From Paracentrotus lividus (Eukaryota; Echinodermata; Echinoidea; Camarodonta; Echinidae), in contig CALNVZ010000174.1 of assembly GCA_940671915.1 (NCBI GenBank), forward strand, positions 75,740,868 through 75,804,867: 64,000 nucleotides of DNA, written 5' to 3'. Under the pieces are notes generated by a model. The model had not been told where the DNA came from and made no database searches. It saw nothing but the letters and a program-made list of their open reading frames with translations. Made by a program: the position numbers and the translations under genes. Shown piece after piece: positions 22,735 through 34,510 of the stretch (the stretch's first letter is position 1; each line of letters opens with the position of its first letter).

Positions 22735-23219
22735 CAGTGGGGTGTAACACAAAGACTTACGATTGATAAAAAATTACGATTGATTTTTTCTCGGTAGCCT
22801 CATTTGGAAACCAGGTACAGTCATGGATTAGGATTTTGATATGATTAAGAGTAGGGTTAGGGCTAGGGTTAGGATTAAGATCATCAACTTTGGAGCATCC
22901 TGTCCATGATGAGGCTAACAAGAAAAAATCAATCGTAAGTTTTAATCAATCGTAAGTCTTTGTGTTACACCCCACTGGGGTGTAACACAAAGACTTACGA
23001 TTGATTAAAAGTTACGATTGATTTTTTTTTTCCTCGGTAGCCTTATCATAGACAGGATGCTCCAAAGTTGATCATCTTAATCCTAACCCTAGCCCTAACC
23101 CTTCTCTTAATCATATCCAAATCCTAGTCCATGACTGTACCTGATTTTCAAATGAGGTTTCCAAGAAAAAATAAATCATAACTTTTGATCAATCGTAAGT
23201 CTTTGTGTTATACCCCACT
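22735..23219. mobile_element. Inverted dimer of a ~240-bp MITE
   Basis: Copy 1 (22735-22976) begins CAGTGGGGTGTAACACAAAG and ends with its mirror. Copy 2 (about 22974-23219) has the same ends, and its interior is the reverse complement of copy 1. The copies abut at CCCCACTGGGGTG. Each interior holds a telomere-like stretch GGGTTAGGGCTAGGGTTAGG or its complement, and a GGATGCTCCAAAGTTGAT-type block. The whole 485 bp can fold on itself. Confidence 0.9.
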
Positions 23220-23594
23220 GTTCATATTTCAAAGGCGTGCTCCAATTTCCCCTCTGTATATTATACCAATATCAGAACCAGAACAAAATATTTTGTTTAA
23301 TATTGAACAAGTTTTATTTGACCCGGAGCATGAAGTTAAGATGAAATTTGGCATGCACCTTAGATATTGCGCTAAAGGATAGAGCTCACAATTATATCTT
23401 TAAACAGGGAGTTGTTTGTTTGATTCGTTTAGTTTATGAAATTGTAATATAATCGATACAAATTATATTAATTACAGAATACAAATATAAAGCTTTAACC
23501 TTACGAAAAGAACCCCAAACTAACCCCACATTGGGCATTATTAGATAAAATATTATCCATCTCTATTTCTATGCCTCTGTCTTCCACTGTCTGG

Positions 23595-23630
<36 letters not shown>

Positions 23631-23789
23631 CTTCACTATTTCTTTGCGTAGGTAATAATTGTATCCAGTGTCATTACAGTTCAAGACCTCATAATAGAGA
23701 GTGACTACGTCAAGTCCAATACAAAACATGAAGCTCACATCGCCCATCAAGAATATAGTTATCTTCATCGTCAACCACGGAAAGGCTCA

Positions 23790-24320
23790 CTTCAGAGGCG
23801 GCGAAACCGGGGGGGGGCAGGAGGGCACTGTGACCCCACTTTGTCATCCACCTTAAAAGTGCCCCTTTTATTAGCTAATAAAATGTCATTTTTGTAATAA
23901 AAAGGGGGCACTTTTAATACTAAAATGTGCCCCTTGTTACCCCATGTATGTCTTTTAAAACGCCAATTTTTCGGCTCGCGCTTCACGCTCGCGGATACTA
24001 AAAAGGGTTTGTAATGCACAATTAACTGGAAGTTTGAGCTCATTATCTTCGACTCGCGCTTCGCGCTCGCTGATATTAAATGTGGTATATAATGCAAAAT
24101 TATCTCAAATTTTCAGTAAAAAAAAAAAAAGAAAAATCAGTTCGCGCTTCGCGCTAGTAATCATTTTGTTTAACATCAATGAATTACAAAGCCATAATTC
24201 TGAAACAGCATAAATTTAAAGGTAAATTTTCTGTGCACCCCCTTCATAACCGAACACTTTTCTCTTTAAGTCTCTGATCTCAAGTGCTTTTTTTTATTGA
24301 ATAAGTGCCCCACGATGTGG
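23790..24320. repeat. Dispersed repeat with GCGCTTCGCGC motif units, third copy
   Basis: Three units with CGCGCTTCRCGCTCGC-type cores lie near 23976, 24054 and 24143, about 80 bp apart. They are preceded by GGCGGCGAAACCGGGGGG (23796) and followed by a CTCTGATCTCAAGTG segment, as in the copy at 7660-8312. Confidence 0.7.
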
Positions 24321-25200
24321 TCAAGACGGTTCAAGTCTCTGAACAAAATAAAACACTTTTCATGTTGTTAATTTGGAATTCCAATAAGACATAAATAACA
24401 GTACTTTAAACTGAACATGGATCGATCAATGCCTACACTTAAACTTCATGATAGTGATGATGATGGTGATGTCATTCTGAAGTTGATAAGGGTTCGCTTC
24501 CAACAAAATTGTACAGTGGAGACCCTATAAATTTGAAGGAACTAAATATATCACATACTGTTCTGAAGGTCTAACAACCATTGGAGAAAAGGAGAAAAAC
24601 AACTATCGCTCAGATAGAAACTGTGTTTTGATCAAAAAACATGGTGAGATAGGCTTACATAAGTTACTTCGAAGTTGCAATTATAATTTACACCTCACAA
24701 TCTATGAAGGATATATCATATACAAGACTAATTGCAAATTATTTTCCTCCTTTGAAATGGATGGTGTTCGGAAAATAGACGATATCTTCCAGTCAAATGT
24801 AAGCATTCCGGCACCAAGTATGATGTCATGCTACAACAAAAATTTGCCATCAGTATTCTTATTGATATCGAGACGGCAGCCCAGTGGTCTTATAGACTTT
24901 CCCTGTAATCATACTACAAAATATGTGTTTTTCCTTTTCCATTGGATTTATTTCATTTAAAAAAAATACATAACTCCGAAATTGTACATGTTGTATACCA
25001 ATAATTCTTTAGATTAGACTAAGGTTGTGTTATGTGTCAAGTGTGAACAAAAATATCACAGCGCCATTTGTTTTCATTTCAAGCAGACGATTAGTGCAAA
25101 TCGAGTTGTAAAAAAAAAAAAAAAAAAATGGTCAGTGGGCGGTAAATCCACTTGTAAAAAAATATAAAAACGCACTGTTTTAGTAAACTCCCTTTGTAAA
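24321..25200. other. Interior of the long-TIR element, no gene recognised
   Basis: A 110-codon frame at 24628-24960 has no motif that can be named and ends in a hydrophobic, Phe-rich stretch. It may be chance or a transposase relic. An A-run is at 25109-25128. Confidence 0.35.
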
Positions 25201-25868
25201 TGTATTTAATTTCTAAATTTCTCTTAATCTTAGATCATACATGCATTCATAGTGATCTGAAGTTGATATTTAAAAGCAGGTTTGGAAAATTTATAAAAAT
25301 TAGTTTGTCGCCCTCTGTTGTCGAAGTAGCATATACATCTGTTAAAATACTAAATTGGGGTATATTTTTACCTTTAAAAGTCTATAATAGGCTTGAATAA
25401 CCATTTAAATGGTATGTGACATTTATTTCTCATTCATTCCAATGTTTAATACCATTTTTACTCATTAATTTTGATATTCTAGCCCAAAAGGAAATAAAAA
25501 CGCCATATTTTTCTGAATTTTATTCATCCGCCCTTCATTTTCCCCAGTTCTTGTGCAATTTGAGACCCTTAAACGATAAAGGAAGTAAATATTCATGATG
25601 CAGTACTATTTAGTGTGAATTCCTCTGACATTTTATACTACTTGCCACTCAAATTGGAGAAAAATTTGCGAATTAGGTAGGAAAACACAAAATTTACACA
25701 TTGGGCCAAAATGGCGCCCCTAAAAGGCCCAATACAAAGTGAAGGCGGGGTCTGAAAATTTGACCCCCTCCATTTTTCGTTTGGTTGGACCCTTTAGAAG
25801 CCAAAACAATCAGAAAATTAAAATTGGCAGCCTAGTCCTACGGAATGACATAACATACCCCACTATAT

Positions 25869-25913
25869 CCTGTCTTGAATCTGTTCTTAGCTTGTATATT
25901 CTAACCCTTTCCA
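25869..25913 (+). repeat. Gypsy 5' LTR, second part
   Basis: It matches the last 45 bp of the 3' LTR from CCTGTCT to CTAACCCTTTCCA and continues the part that ends at 21368. Confidence 0.9.
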
Positions 25914-25915
25914 TC

Positions 25916-25933
25916 TGGCGTAGTCGGCAGGAT
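25916..25933 (+). other. Gypsy primer-binding site
   Basis: TGGCGTAGTCGGCAGGAT lies two bases after the LTR. It begins TGG, as needed to pair with a tRNA CCA end. The tRNA used cannot be fixed by eye. Confidence 0.6.
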
Positions 25934-26969
25934 TATGATGTTTGCAGGCAAGGAAGATTTTTATGGATTGTTCATGTTTATTTGTGGCTGTTTCTCCATT
26001 ATTGTGTTGCACTGCACCGTGCATTGAATAGCTCGTCCCCCGAGTTGCTTCCACTTCCGGGTTTATTATAGTGGTGTCATCCAACGACGGTAACTTATTA
26101 AAATGTGTTTCCCTCCTGTTTGTGAGATTGATATTTTTTAGTATTGGTCGAGTCCGAAATTTTCATTCAGAAAATTTTAATGGGTTTGATTTGCATAGAA
26201 ATCTGTGTTAGGTCTACAGGCTTATTTAGAGTCTAGGCTATCTATAGCCAGAAACTTGGAAAGAAATCTAGCATCACAGTTTAACTTGTTAGGCTACATG
26301 GTTTAAATTGATTAAAATAAACAAGTTAACTTAAGTGAAGTTAAAGCTTAACTAAGACTATTAGATCTCATTATTTGTAATAAACGACTTAACAGTAGAT
26401 CTAGGGTTTAACAGAAAACACAACCAAAACAAAAAAAAAGGTTGAAACTAAGAAGTAGGGCCTACTAAATAAAATAAACGAAGGCAAAATAATTAACAGA
26501 ACAAAACAAATCGTAACAGTTACACAGACACAGCCAGTCTACAGTCACAGTTACACACGCACACACCCCCACATCATACATCAATGAAAGTCTACATAAA
26601 TAACCATTACGTCAATCCCTCGTTTGCAAGCAGACCTGATCTAACCCTCCGTATTCAGGTCCATACCCCCTTATAAAAAATCCTCGTTTGAAACTATTTC
26701 CAAGCACTATCTACCCTGCATGGCCAGATAATCCCTGTTATCAAACTTTGCAACTTCACAGGCCAGCTTGAGCGTTGAGCCAGGGGTAAAAGATAAACAA
26801 CAGCTGGGATGTTACGTAATAGTAGCTCTGCCTATGAGTAGGCCCTTCAAAATAAAATGATTGTATTTGATATATTTCAAGTTTTCACAGGCATATTATA
26901 TTTAGAAATCAAATGTTAATTCGTTTTCAATTTCAAACGAAGAAAATCGACCTTAGTACAGTCAATATA
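25934..26969 (+). other. Gypsy leader region, no intact gag seen
   Basis: The sequence follows the primer-binding site and should hold the leader and start of gag, but no gag-like frame is readable. It contains A-rich runs near 26410-26480 and a CACACACACC stretch near 26560. Confidence 0.4.
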
Positions 26970-28075
26970 TGGTTCAACCTCACACTAATTGCAACAGAAA
27001 ATCTGAAACATGTATCTTGATCAGTAAAGTCTCCTCTACAACATATCAAAAGTCCTAAGGATTTCGAGTGGTGGAAAAAGGTCAAAAGGTCAAAGGTCAA
27101 TAAAGGTCATTTTGGCCTAAAATCAGGTAAAAATGATGAACTCTCATGTTTGTTTTAACTTTTAATTGAAAATGAGTAAAGCATACTTAACAAAACTTTG
27201 GTCAATTATGTATAACAATATGCAGATAAGATGAGCAGGGTTTGGTAGTAACCATTTGAAGGTCAAAGGTCATAGGTCAATAAATGTCTAAAATCTGTGA
27301 AAATGATGAGACATTTCCCTTATCCTAGGCATAACTTGAAACCCACTACAAGTATGTCGACCAACCTTGGTTTAATTTTGTTACACAAATGAACCTATAA
27401 TATTTGGTTGTCAAATATTTGAAGGTTAAAGGTCAGAGGTCAATAGATATCCAAAATTCTGTGAAAATGATGAGAAATTTCTTTTATCCTACAGCCATAA
27501 CTCCAGATCAACAATAGAGGAATATCAGCCAAACTTTAGTCTCTATTACATGTAGTCTCTATTGATACTTGAGGTAATGAACTTATATGGTTTTAGTAAC
27601 AATCATTTAAAGGTCAAAGGTCAGAGGTCAGTAGATGCCAAGAATCCTGTGAAAATGATGAGAAATCTGTTTTATTTTAGCCATAACTTGAGAACTACAT
27701 GAGGAATGCTGACCAAACGTAGGCAATTATATTACTGAGGCAAATTAACTTATAGGCCTACAGTAGGTGACAACCATTACAGGTCAAAGGTCAGAGGTCA
27801 GTATATGTAAGAAAAAATCCTGTAAAAATGATGAAAATTTTGGTTCATTGCATTGTGTATATTCAGAGACAAATGAACTTGACAGTGGTGACAACTATAT
27901 TTTTAAGGTCAAAGGTCATAGATTAGTAAGTTCGTGATGATAAGAACGTTTTGTAATTATAGCCCTAACGTGAGATGCGGGGTGTGAACAAAACTTGTTT
28001 CAGTTTATTTTATAGGCAAATTTATGACCTTGAGCATGTTGAGGGTCAAAGGTCAATATCCTGTATACATTATAA

Positions 28076-28695
28076 TAGGGTTGGGCAAATAATTACTTTT
28101 TTTCTGAGAAATTATTTCAAACAAGTTACTTCTATAGTCAAATTTGATGTAGAATCTAAAAATGACATTTATTTTTGTGTACGATGATGTCTGACGTCGC
28201 TAAAGTGCAAAAAACCAAAATAGTGTATTTTGCCCATTCACCACACACTTTATAAGTATAAACCGGTTTTATTTTGTTTCTTTATGGATTTTGATGGTCT
28301 AAAAGCTCAAATCTGACAATTTTATCATGACCTAATATACCTAGTATGTGTTATAGGTGTTATTTAGTGATTTTGATATGAGGTGATTTTTGCTCGATAT
28401 TGACTGAAACTAACTACCAAACTACACTAACAATCAACTTAGGTAGGATTGATTATGTGGGATTAATCATGTTGGGTTTCCTGAAACCCAAAAGCCATAT
28501 AAAAACGTAATAAAAGTGGTTTATACCTATACAAAGAGCGATAATTGGGCATAATACGCCATTTTGGTTTTTCACACTTTAGCGACGTCAGACGTCATCG
28601 TATACAAAAATAATTGTCATTTTCAGTTTCTACATCGAATTTTATTATCGAAACAACTTGTTTGAAAAAAAAAAGTTGAGATTCGCCCAACCCTA
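28076..28695. mobile_element. 620-bp palindromic MITE nested in the left arm
   Basis: The ends read AGGGTTGGGCAAAT and, mirrored, TTCGCCCAACCCT. The flanks TTATAAT on both sides suggest a short target duplication. The arms pair through GACGTCGCTAAAGTG and its mirror CACTTTAGCGACGTC, and through ACCGGTTTTATT-like blocks, with the turn near 28390. Confidence 0.85.
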
Positions 28696-28739
28696 ATTAT
28701 AAGATATTACCTTTTTTTTATACCATATTTAGCGATAAC

Positions 28740-30780
28740 TTTAGACTTGAGTACAACTAGGTAATTGCGCCCACACTTGTAGTAATGGTGTAGAAATCTT
28801 GGTATCGACCAAGATAAAGTCAGTGGTTAATGTTTTAGATAAATATTTATAAAGTGATGGAACACCACAATATCATGAGAAGAATTGAATAAAAATGCTT
28901 CAAATAAAATAGGCACAATAGGTGGCTCATTATAGTGCATCCTTGCCAAGAAAAAAAACATCCATGGAAATATATATTATCTCTAGCAATGCCTTCTAGT
29001 CATTTCAACAACAAAAAGTTTTAGGTGAATATCCATTAGTATGGGGCTCCTGTCTCAAGGAGAAAGCCCCCTCCCCTTTTAGGCAGCATACGCTCGTTCC
29101 TTTGATTTCTCGGGAAAAGAGGTGTACATTATTTTAGGGTCTCAGTTCAGGGGAAAAATTCTGAAAATCATTGAAATAGTGGTCTCTTGGCATTTCCCCA
29201 AAAATGTTTTTATTGGGGAATTTTCAAATATTTTTTGAGCAATTCCAAAATAGGGTCCTGTATTATATAATGAAATTAATACGGTGGTAGGGGTAATTTG
29301 CAGCTTCCTTCAAAAGACTGTTAAAGGGGATTATGTCTTAAAAGTATAACAATCTCCTCAAGTGAATTATCATTGCTTTTCCTTGATCAGTATTGATGAT
29401 TAGCAGAGCCCTTCACCGCACAATTTTGTTAACAAAAATAAAGAATAAGGAAGGGGCGGCATTTGGGCCACAGATCTAGATGTTTCTTTGAAGACAAATG
29501 TATCTAGCATAAAATAAAGGTTTATTGTCATGGAAGAGAAATGTTTGGAAGACTTAACCGCAACATTTGTGAAAATGAAATGCTCCAAAAAAATGAAGCC
29601 TTATATGAGAAAATACTATCTAAATTTAGTTTTGAGCCCTGTAACATAAAAAATATATATGTATATGGAATACTGTGTACCAAGAGTTACACTCAATGAT
29701 CTTACCTCTTTTATGTTACACGGGGAAAAAATACCAAAAATAAACTAATAGCTACAATGAAATCAATCACAATTAAATCCTGATCAGTAGTATTCAAAAT
29801 GATCTTAAAACATTTACTAACAAACCCTGATCAGCATTATGAATGTCCTACAATTAATGTTTGGTAAATAATCAATCTGAGAATTACTTTTAAATCCCTT
29901 CACATACTTCCATGCTTCAGTGGGGATCCAGGCAGGGGCACAGGCTACAACCCCCTCTATAATACTAATTCTAATTTACTGTACATGTTAAAATCTGGAA
30001 AATTTGGCGGCTCTCTACTCATGGGGTGAGGCGCCCCCTTATTTTCAAATCCTGGAATCTACCACTGCATTTTTGCGGTTAGCATGATATTCATCATTTT
30101 TACATATTTAAGGCTTTTGGTGACCTATCGGACATTTACAGTGTTACATGTGCCATCAAAATCTGTTAACAAGGCTGGGTAGAAAGTCATTTCATCAGTG
30201 CTTCTTAACTTTATCATGGAATGTATGCACATTGTATATATTATTTGTCCCTCTTTCATGTCTTTATTTTATACAACAATCAACCAAACTTTTGATAACA
30301 TTAATGAACAAATTTTCTTGTCATCTTCCTGAGTAAATTTGTCTTTTTTCATTGACTTTAAAATCTTGAAACATAATAGTTAGGTTGGCAATAATCAAGT
30401 GTCATGAACGACAATAACTTCCTAATTATCAAGTGCTTGTAAATAATTGTGAAGGCAAGGAATTTCATTATTCTGACAAAATTAATTTCCAGTCATACAC
30501 AGTCATGTGTCCTTTAACTTTGAAAGACTTTCCCCATCTGCAGTTCATTGGCTCATCTCCTCATCAGTAGTCCCCTTCATGTTTTGGACAGATTTTAAGC
30601 CAAAAATGACTTTTTAATGACCATTCACCTTTTTGCATAGTTGTCAAAGTTGTCATAGTTGTATTTCATCTTCCTATATTCATACAGAATTGCCCCACAT
30701 TTGTTTGAAATACATTCAGAAGTTCTCAGTCATTGCAAAAGCAAAAAGTAGTTTCTCATCCTTTTTTACCAGAATGAGAC
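28740..30780. other. Centre of the AGGTCA element, no gene seen
   Basis: AT-rich sequence without recognised coding potential. Short frames at 29400-29588 and 30148-30336 have no motif. Confidence 0.4.
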
Positions 30781-31618
30781 ATTTATTTAGTGACCTCTGA
30801 CCTTTGACCTTCATGGAAATCTCAAAAAAACATTATTTACGCTGCCTTTAAATAATATGATAGATCAAAATTTGGTTGAAATCCCCCAGAAATCTACCCC
30901 AAAATCTTATAAGTTCATTTGCATGATAATCGACCCAAAATTGCTTCATCATTTTCAAATATTTAAGATATTTATTGACATCTGACCTTTGACCTTCAAA
31001 TAGCTACTAGTCTTCAAAGCCTTCAAAGTTAATTTCAACATCAACATTGCATTTAGTTTGGTCGAAATTGTTTTAGTGAATTTCAACTTACAGTTACTTA
31101 GCCCATAAGAACTTTCAAAGGATTTACACAGGATTTGGGATTTTTATTGACCTCTGACATTTGACCTTCAAATTTTTATCACCAAACCTTATAGGGTCAT
31201 TTACCTAACAACATTGAACCAAGTTTGTTTGACATACCTCTAGAGGGTCTCAAGTTAAAGCTAGAACAAAGGAAATTTCATGTCATTTTCACAGGTTTTT
31301 GATGTTTATTGACCTATGACCTTTGACCTTCAAATGGTTATTACCAAAACCTGTTCATTTAATCTGCATATTGTTATACATAATTGACCTAAGTTTTGTT
31401 AAGAATGGTTTGGTAATTTTCAAGTTATAAGTGAAAATAAACATGAGATTGAATCATTTTTACATGATTTTAGGCCCAAAAGGACCTTTATTGACCTTTG
31501 ACCTTTTGACCCCTTTCCACCACTCAAAATCCCTAGGACTTTTGATATGTTGTAGAGGAGACTTTACTGCTCAAGATACATGTTTCAGATTTTCTGTTGC
31601 AATTAGTGTGAGGTTGAC

Positions 31619-32006
31619 CCCTTTTTTGTCCTAGAATGACTATACTACCTCGGAATAAGGAAAGTACAAGAATAAAAAACTAATAAAAATGTATCGATAC
31701 AGACATCTTGATCGTTTAATGTAAACAATGTTGGCCCCCTGCTGTGACCTTGGGTGACCACTGTTTGGACTGAGGTCAAGGAACAGATGTTTTTTAGATA
31801 GATATCTGATTGAGGTGTTTGTCACACCAGGGTCTCCTCTCACGTCCCAGGTCACACTTGGAAAAGAGAACTAATAGAGTTGCAAGAAGGGGGTATACTG
31901 TCCTCAAACGGACTGCGTTCGTCATGACTAAGTTAGATTCTAGATCAAGATTAATAAATACATAATAGATGAGGCGTAGGTTTCTAAATAAAAAAAAAAC
32001 AAATGA
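31619..32006. other. Sequence between the insertion and the gag frame
   Basis: No motif recognised. It may be leftover Gypsy leader or other repeat DNA. The capsid-coding part of gag is not found here. Confidence 0.35.
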
Positions 32007-32858
32007 ATGAAACTAAATAAAATGGATCGTACTGCGTATCTCAGCCATTTCACTAGTGATTATATAGGTAGGCTTTGTGAACTAAACCATATCGATGTTA
32101 CCAAGATAAAGAAAAAGAGACAGGGCCCAAGTGGGTTTGCCGACAGTCGCCCAACATCCCAAGGTCTCGTTCCGAACCCAAATCGCAGGGGAATATTCAA
32201 TCAGAATTGTTTTCGATGTGGCCAATTAGGACACAGGGTAGCGGATTGTCAAATGCCTCCTACACCACTAAGAGCACCACCCACCCAACAGAATCCCAGT
32301 ACATCAACACCAACCTCAACACAACACACAACTCATACTGGAAACTGCAATTTTGTATCTACAGAACACACAAAGTCAGATAACATACAAAATAACCAAA
32401 CCCAACACTTACCTCAAATAGGATCCATGCCGGATGTTCCACAACTTGGATTACCCATGTTGGAAGTTGTCCTCAACGGGGAATCTAACAAACACGTAAA
32501 GACATATGGCCTAGCTGATACTGGTTCTGCAGTATCTCTTCTATCGGCAGACCTATGTGAGAAGTTGGCTTTACCAATAATTCCCCCTGAACAGGGAACA
32601 ACCCTATCGATGGTAGACTATACCCCCACAATCCATTATGGGAAAACAAGTGCGGAAGTAGAGGTCGGGGTCAGTATCTCCCGGGTTAATTTCTATGTAT
32701 GCCCAAAGTTGCAAGCTCCGGTTCTCCTTGGTTCTGATTTTGCCTATGCAGTGAAACTGTTCTTGGACTTTGGTGAAATCTGTTATTGCACTAAATGTGG
32801 ACTTGAAAGCCCTGTGAAGTTCCCCATTTTGGGTTTTCAACCTGGAGAGAGTCCATAA
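32007..32858 (+). pseudogene. Gypsy gag C-terminus (zinc knuckle) and aspartic protease
   Basis: The 283-codon frame has a CCHC zinc knuckle CFRCGQLGHRVADC (Cys-x2-Cys-x4-His-x4-Cys) at about residues 70-83, for RNA packaging in the Gag shell. A Pro/Thr/Gln-rich linker follows. The retroviral-type aspartic protease active site LADTGSAVSLL is at about 169-179. The matrix and capsid part of gag is missing. The frame ends at an in-frame TAA (32856-32858), and the pol frame continues directly after it in the same register. The stop is therefore either a mutation or, less likely, a recoding site. The chosen Met at 32007 is only an upper limit. Confidence 0.85.
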
Positions 32859-34510
32859 ATTGAACTGGACATTGATGACAGAGATACTAGTCGTAGTTCA
32901 TGTGGATTGGAAAGGGATATTTCCCCCATCGAACAAGCAGAGGTAGAAGCTCTGCAGGAAGAGTTCCATGATGTACTTTGTGATACTCCCGGTTTCACTA
33001 ACGTTGATTCACATCACGTTAATGTTGGCAATGCTGTTCCCTCTCGCTCTCGCCCCTATAGAATGAGTCCCGAAAGGAAGAGGGCTCTGGATGAAGAGAT
33101 ATCCAATCTCTTAGACAGCGGGAAGATAGAGCCTTCATCATCTCCTTGGGCTTCCCCAGTTGTCATGGTGCCAAAGAAGGGAGGCATTTACCGTATGTGT
33201 ATAGACTATCGCAAGTTAAACTCCGTCACTAAGATTGATGCTTACCCTATGCCGTCAGTAGATGACATTCTCCAATCATTGCATGGAGCCCAGGTATTTT
33301 CCTCTTTGGATTTGAAGAGCGGTTATTGGCAGATGGGGGTTGCCCCGGAAGACCAGGAAAAGACTGCATTTGTGTGTGAACAGGGTCTTTTTCAGTTCAA
33401 AGTACTACCGTTTGGAGTTGTTAATGGGCCTGCCAGCTTTCAGAGATTGATGCATCGTGTACTTGATAAACTTGTGGGAAAATGTTGCTACGTGTACTTG
33501 GACGATATTGTCTGTTTCTCTGGTAGCATGCAAGAGCATTTCGAAGATCTGAGAGGTGTCTTGGACAGATTGAGAACGGCTGGTCTTACCGTAAATGTCA
33601 ATAAGGAGGTCCGTGAAGACCAACAATGTGAGACTGATGATATCTGTACCGACGCCAATGATATCTGTGCTGACCCCAACTGTAGTCGACCAGATGATGA
33701 TCTACTCGACTGGGTGTACTGTGACCACTGTAGGCGCTGGTACCACCAAAGATGTGTTGGTATCACTCAGGAGGAGGCGGAGAGGATGGACATCTACACC
33801 TGTTCAGGCTGCCGAAAAGATGTTACCTCAGGACCTCACGACTCAAACTTTCCCCGTCAGATTTTGAGCTTTGATGAGAAGCTTCTCCAGGATGCACAAC
33901 GACGTGACCCCCACCTTCTTCCCATTCTCCAGGCCTTCGACAAAGGGGGTGTGGACAGTCGCATTTCTGGTCAATATGAACTGAAGAACAACATACTGAT
34001 TAGAAAGGACGACGGTTGTATGGTTGTTCCTCAGGAACTGCACCAAAATTTGATCAATGAATGCCATGCAAAACCGACGTCTGGTCACCTTGGTTGCAGG
34101 AAAACTCTTGCCCGTTTGAAGTATGCAAAGTTATCCTGGAAAGGAATGTCACAGAGCGTACGCAGCTTCGTTAGAGCCTGTAGAGTGTGTCAGCAGGTCA
34201 AACCAATATATCGGAAGAAACCGGGAAAGATGCTCTCTACCTCTTCAACTAGACCATGGGAGATTGTCGGCGTGGACCTAATGGGACCTTTTCCCAGGAG
34301 TTATGGGGGACATGAGTTTATTCTGGTAGCAGTAGATCACTTCACAAAGTTTGTGGAAGTAATACCACTCAAGTCGGCGAGCAGCCAGGTAGTTTCTAGT
34401 ACTTTGGTGCGGCAGATTTTCTGTCGGTATGGGCCACCGACGAAGCTCCTATCCGACAACGGACCACAGTTCAGAGCAAGGGCCCTGGAAGCCACATGTC
34501 GAGAATGGGG
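32859..34510 (+). pseudogene. Gypsy pol: reverse transcriptase, PHD finger, integrase (no RNase H)
   Basis: In frame with gag, numbered from Met 32907: RT with KMPxx-type linker, SLDLKSGYWQ near 133-142, and the catalytic YLDD at 197-200. Soon after the RT palm, near residue 230, the expected thumb, connection and RNase H domains are absent. Instead a PHD-type zinc finger follows: Cys254, Cys259, Cys272, Cys275, His280, Cys283, Cys299, Cys302. Integrase begins with the HHCC finger (His387, His394, Cys425, Cys428) and has core Asp457 and Asp517. A 1-nt frameshift in a G-run near 34507-34511 throws the third catalytic residue into another frame. PHD fingers usually read histone H3 tails, so a role in target choice is an inference. 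Confidence 0.85.

Larger units (their letters stand above)
21369..25865. mobile_element. 4.5-kb long-TIR DNA element inserted in the Gypsy LTR
   Basis: The ends are TAGTGCGGTATGGTATGTCA and the near mirror TGACATAACATACCCCACTA. The LTR bases TAT are duplicated (21366-21368 and 25866-25868). Inside, the arms keep pairing in patches, for example 21900-21928 with 25302-25329 (CTTC..C..CAG..GGCGACAAA). No transposase is recognisable. The interior holds the MITE dimer at 22735-23219 and a GCGCTTCGCGC-type repeat at 23790-24320. The 3-bp duplication does not by itself settle the superfamily. Confidence 0.8.
26970..31618. mobile_element. 4.65-kb inverted-repeat element with AGGTCA triplet arrays
   Basis: TCAACCTCACACTAATTGCA and following bases (from about 26974) are mirrored at the right end (to about 31616), and the arms pair over roughly 850 bp or more. 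Each arm is built of ~125-190-bp tandem units. Nearly every unit holds two or three AGGTCA hexamers spaced by one base. Left-arm sites start at 27087, 27260, 27423, 27611, 27781, 27906 and 28043. Right-arm sites, on the minus strand, are at 30791, 30976, 31148, 31310 and 31492. No transposase is seen. The middle (28700-30780) has no gene. Confidence 0.8.

Noticed and set aside
22860-22885. Interstitial telomere
   Set aside because: The TTAGGG-like stretch is short, imperfect and part of a MITE, with its mirror in the second copy.
24628-24960. 110-codon frame as a transposase
   Set aside because: No DDE-type or zinc-finger motif is visible and the composition looks like chance AT-rich coding.
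32856-32858. Programmed stop readthrough between gag-pro and pol
   Set aside because: The frames are continuous across TAA, but the copy also has a frameshift and large deletions, so simple mutation is the more likely cause.
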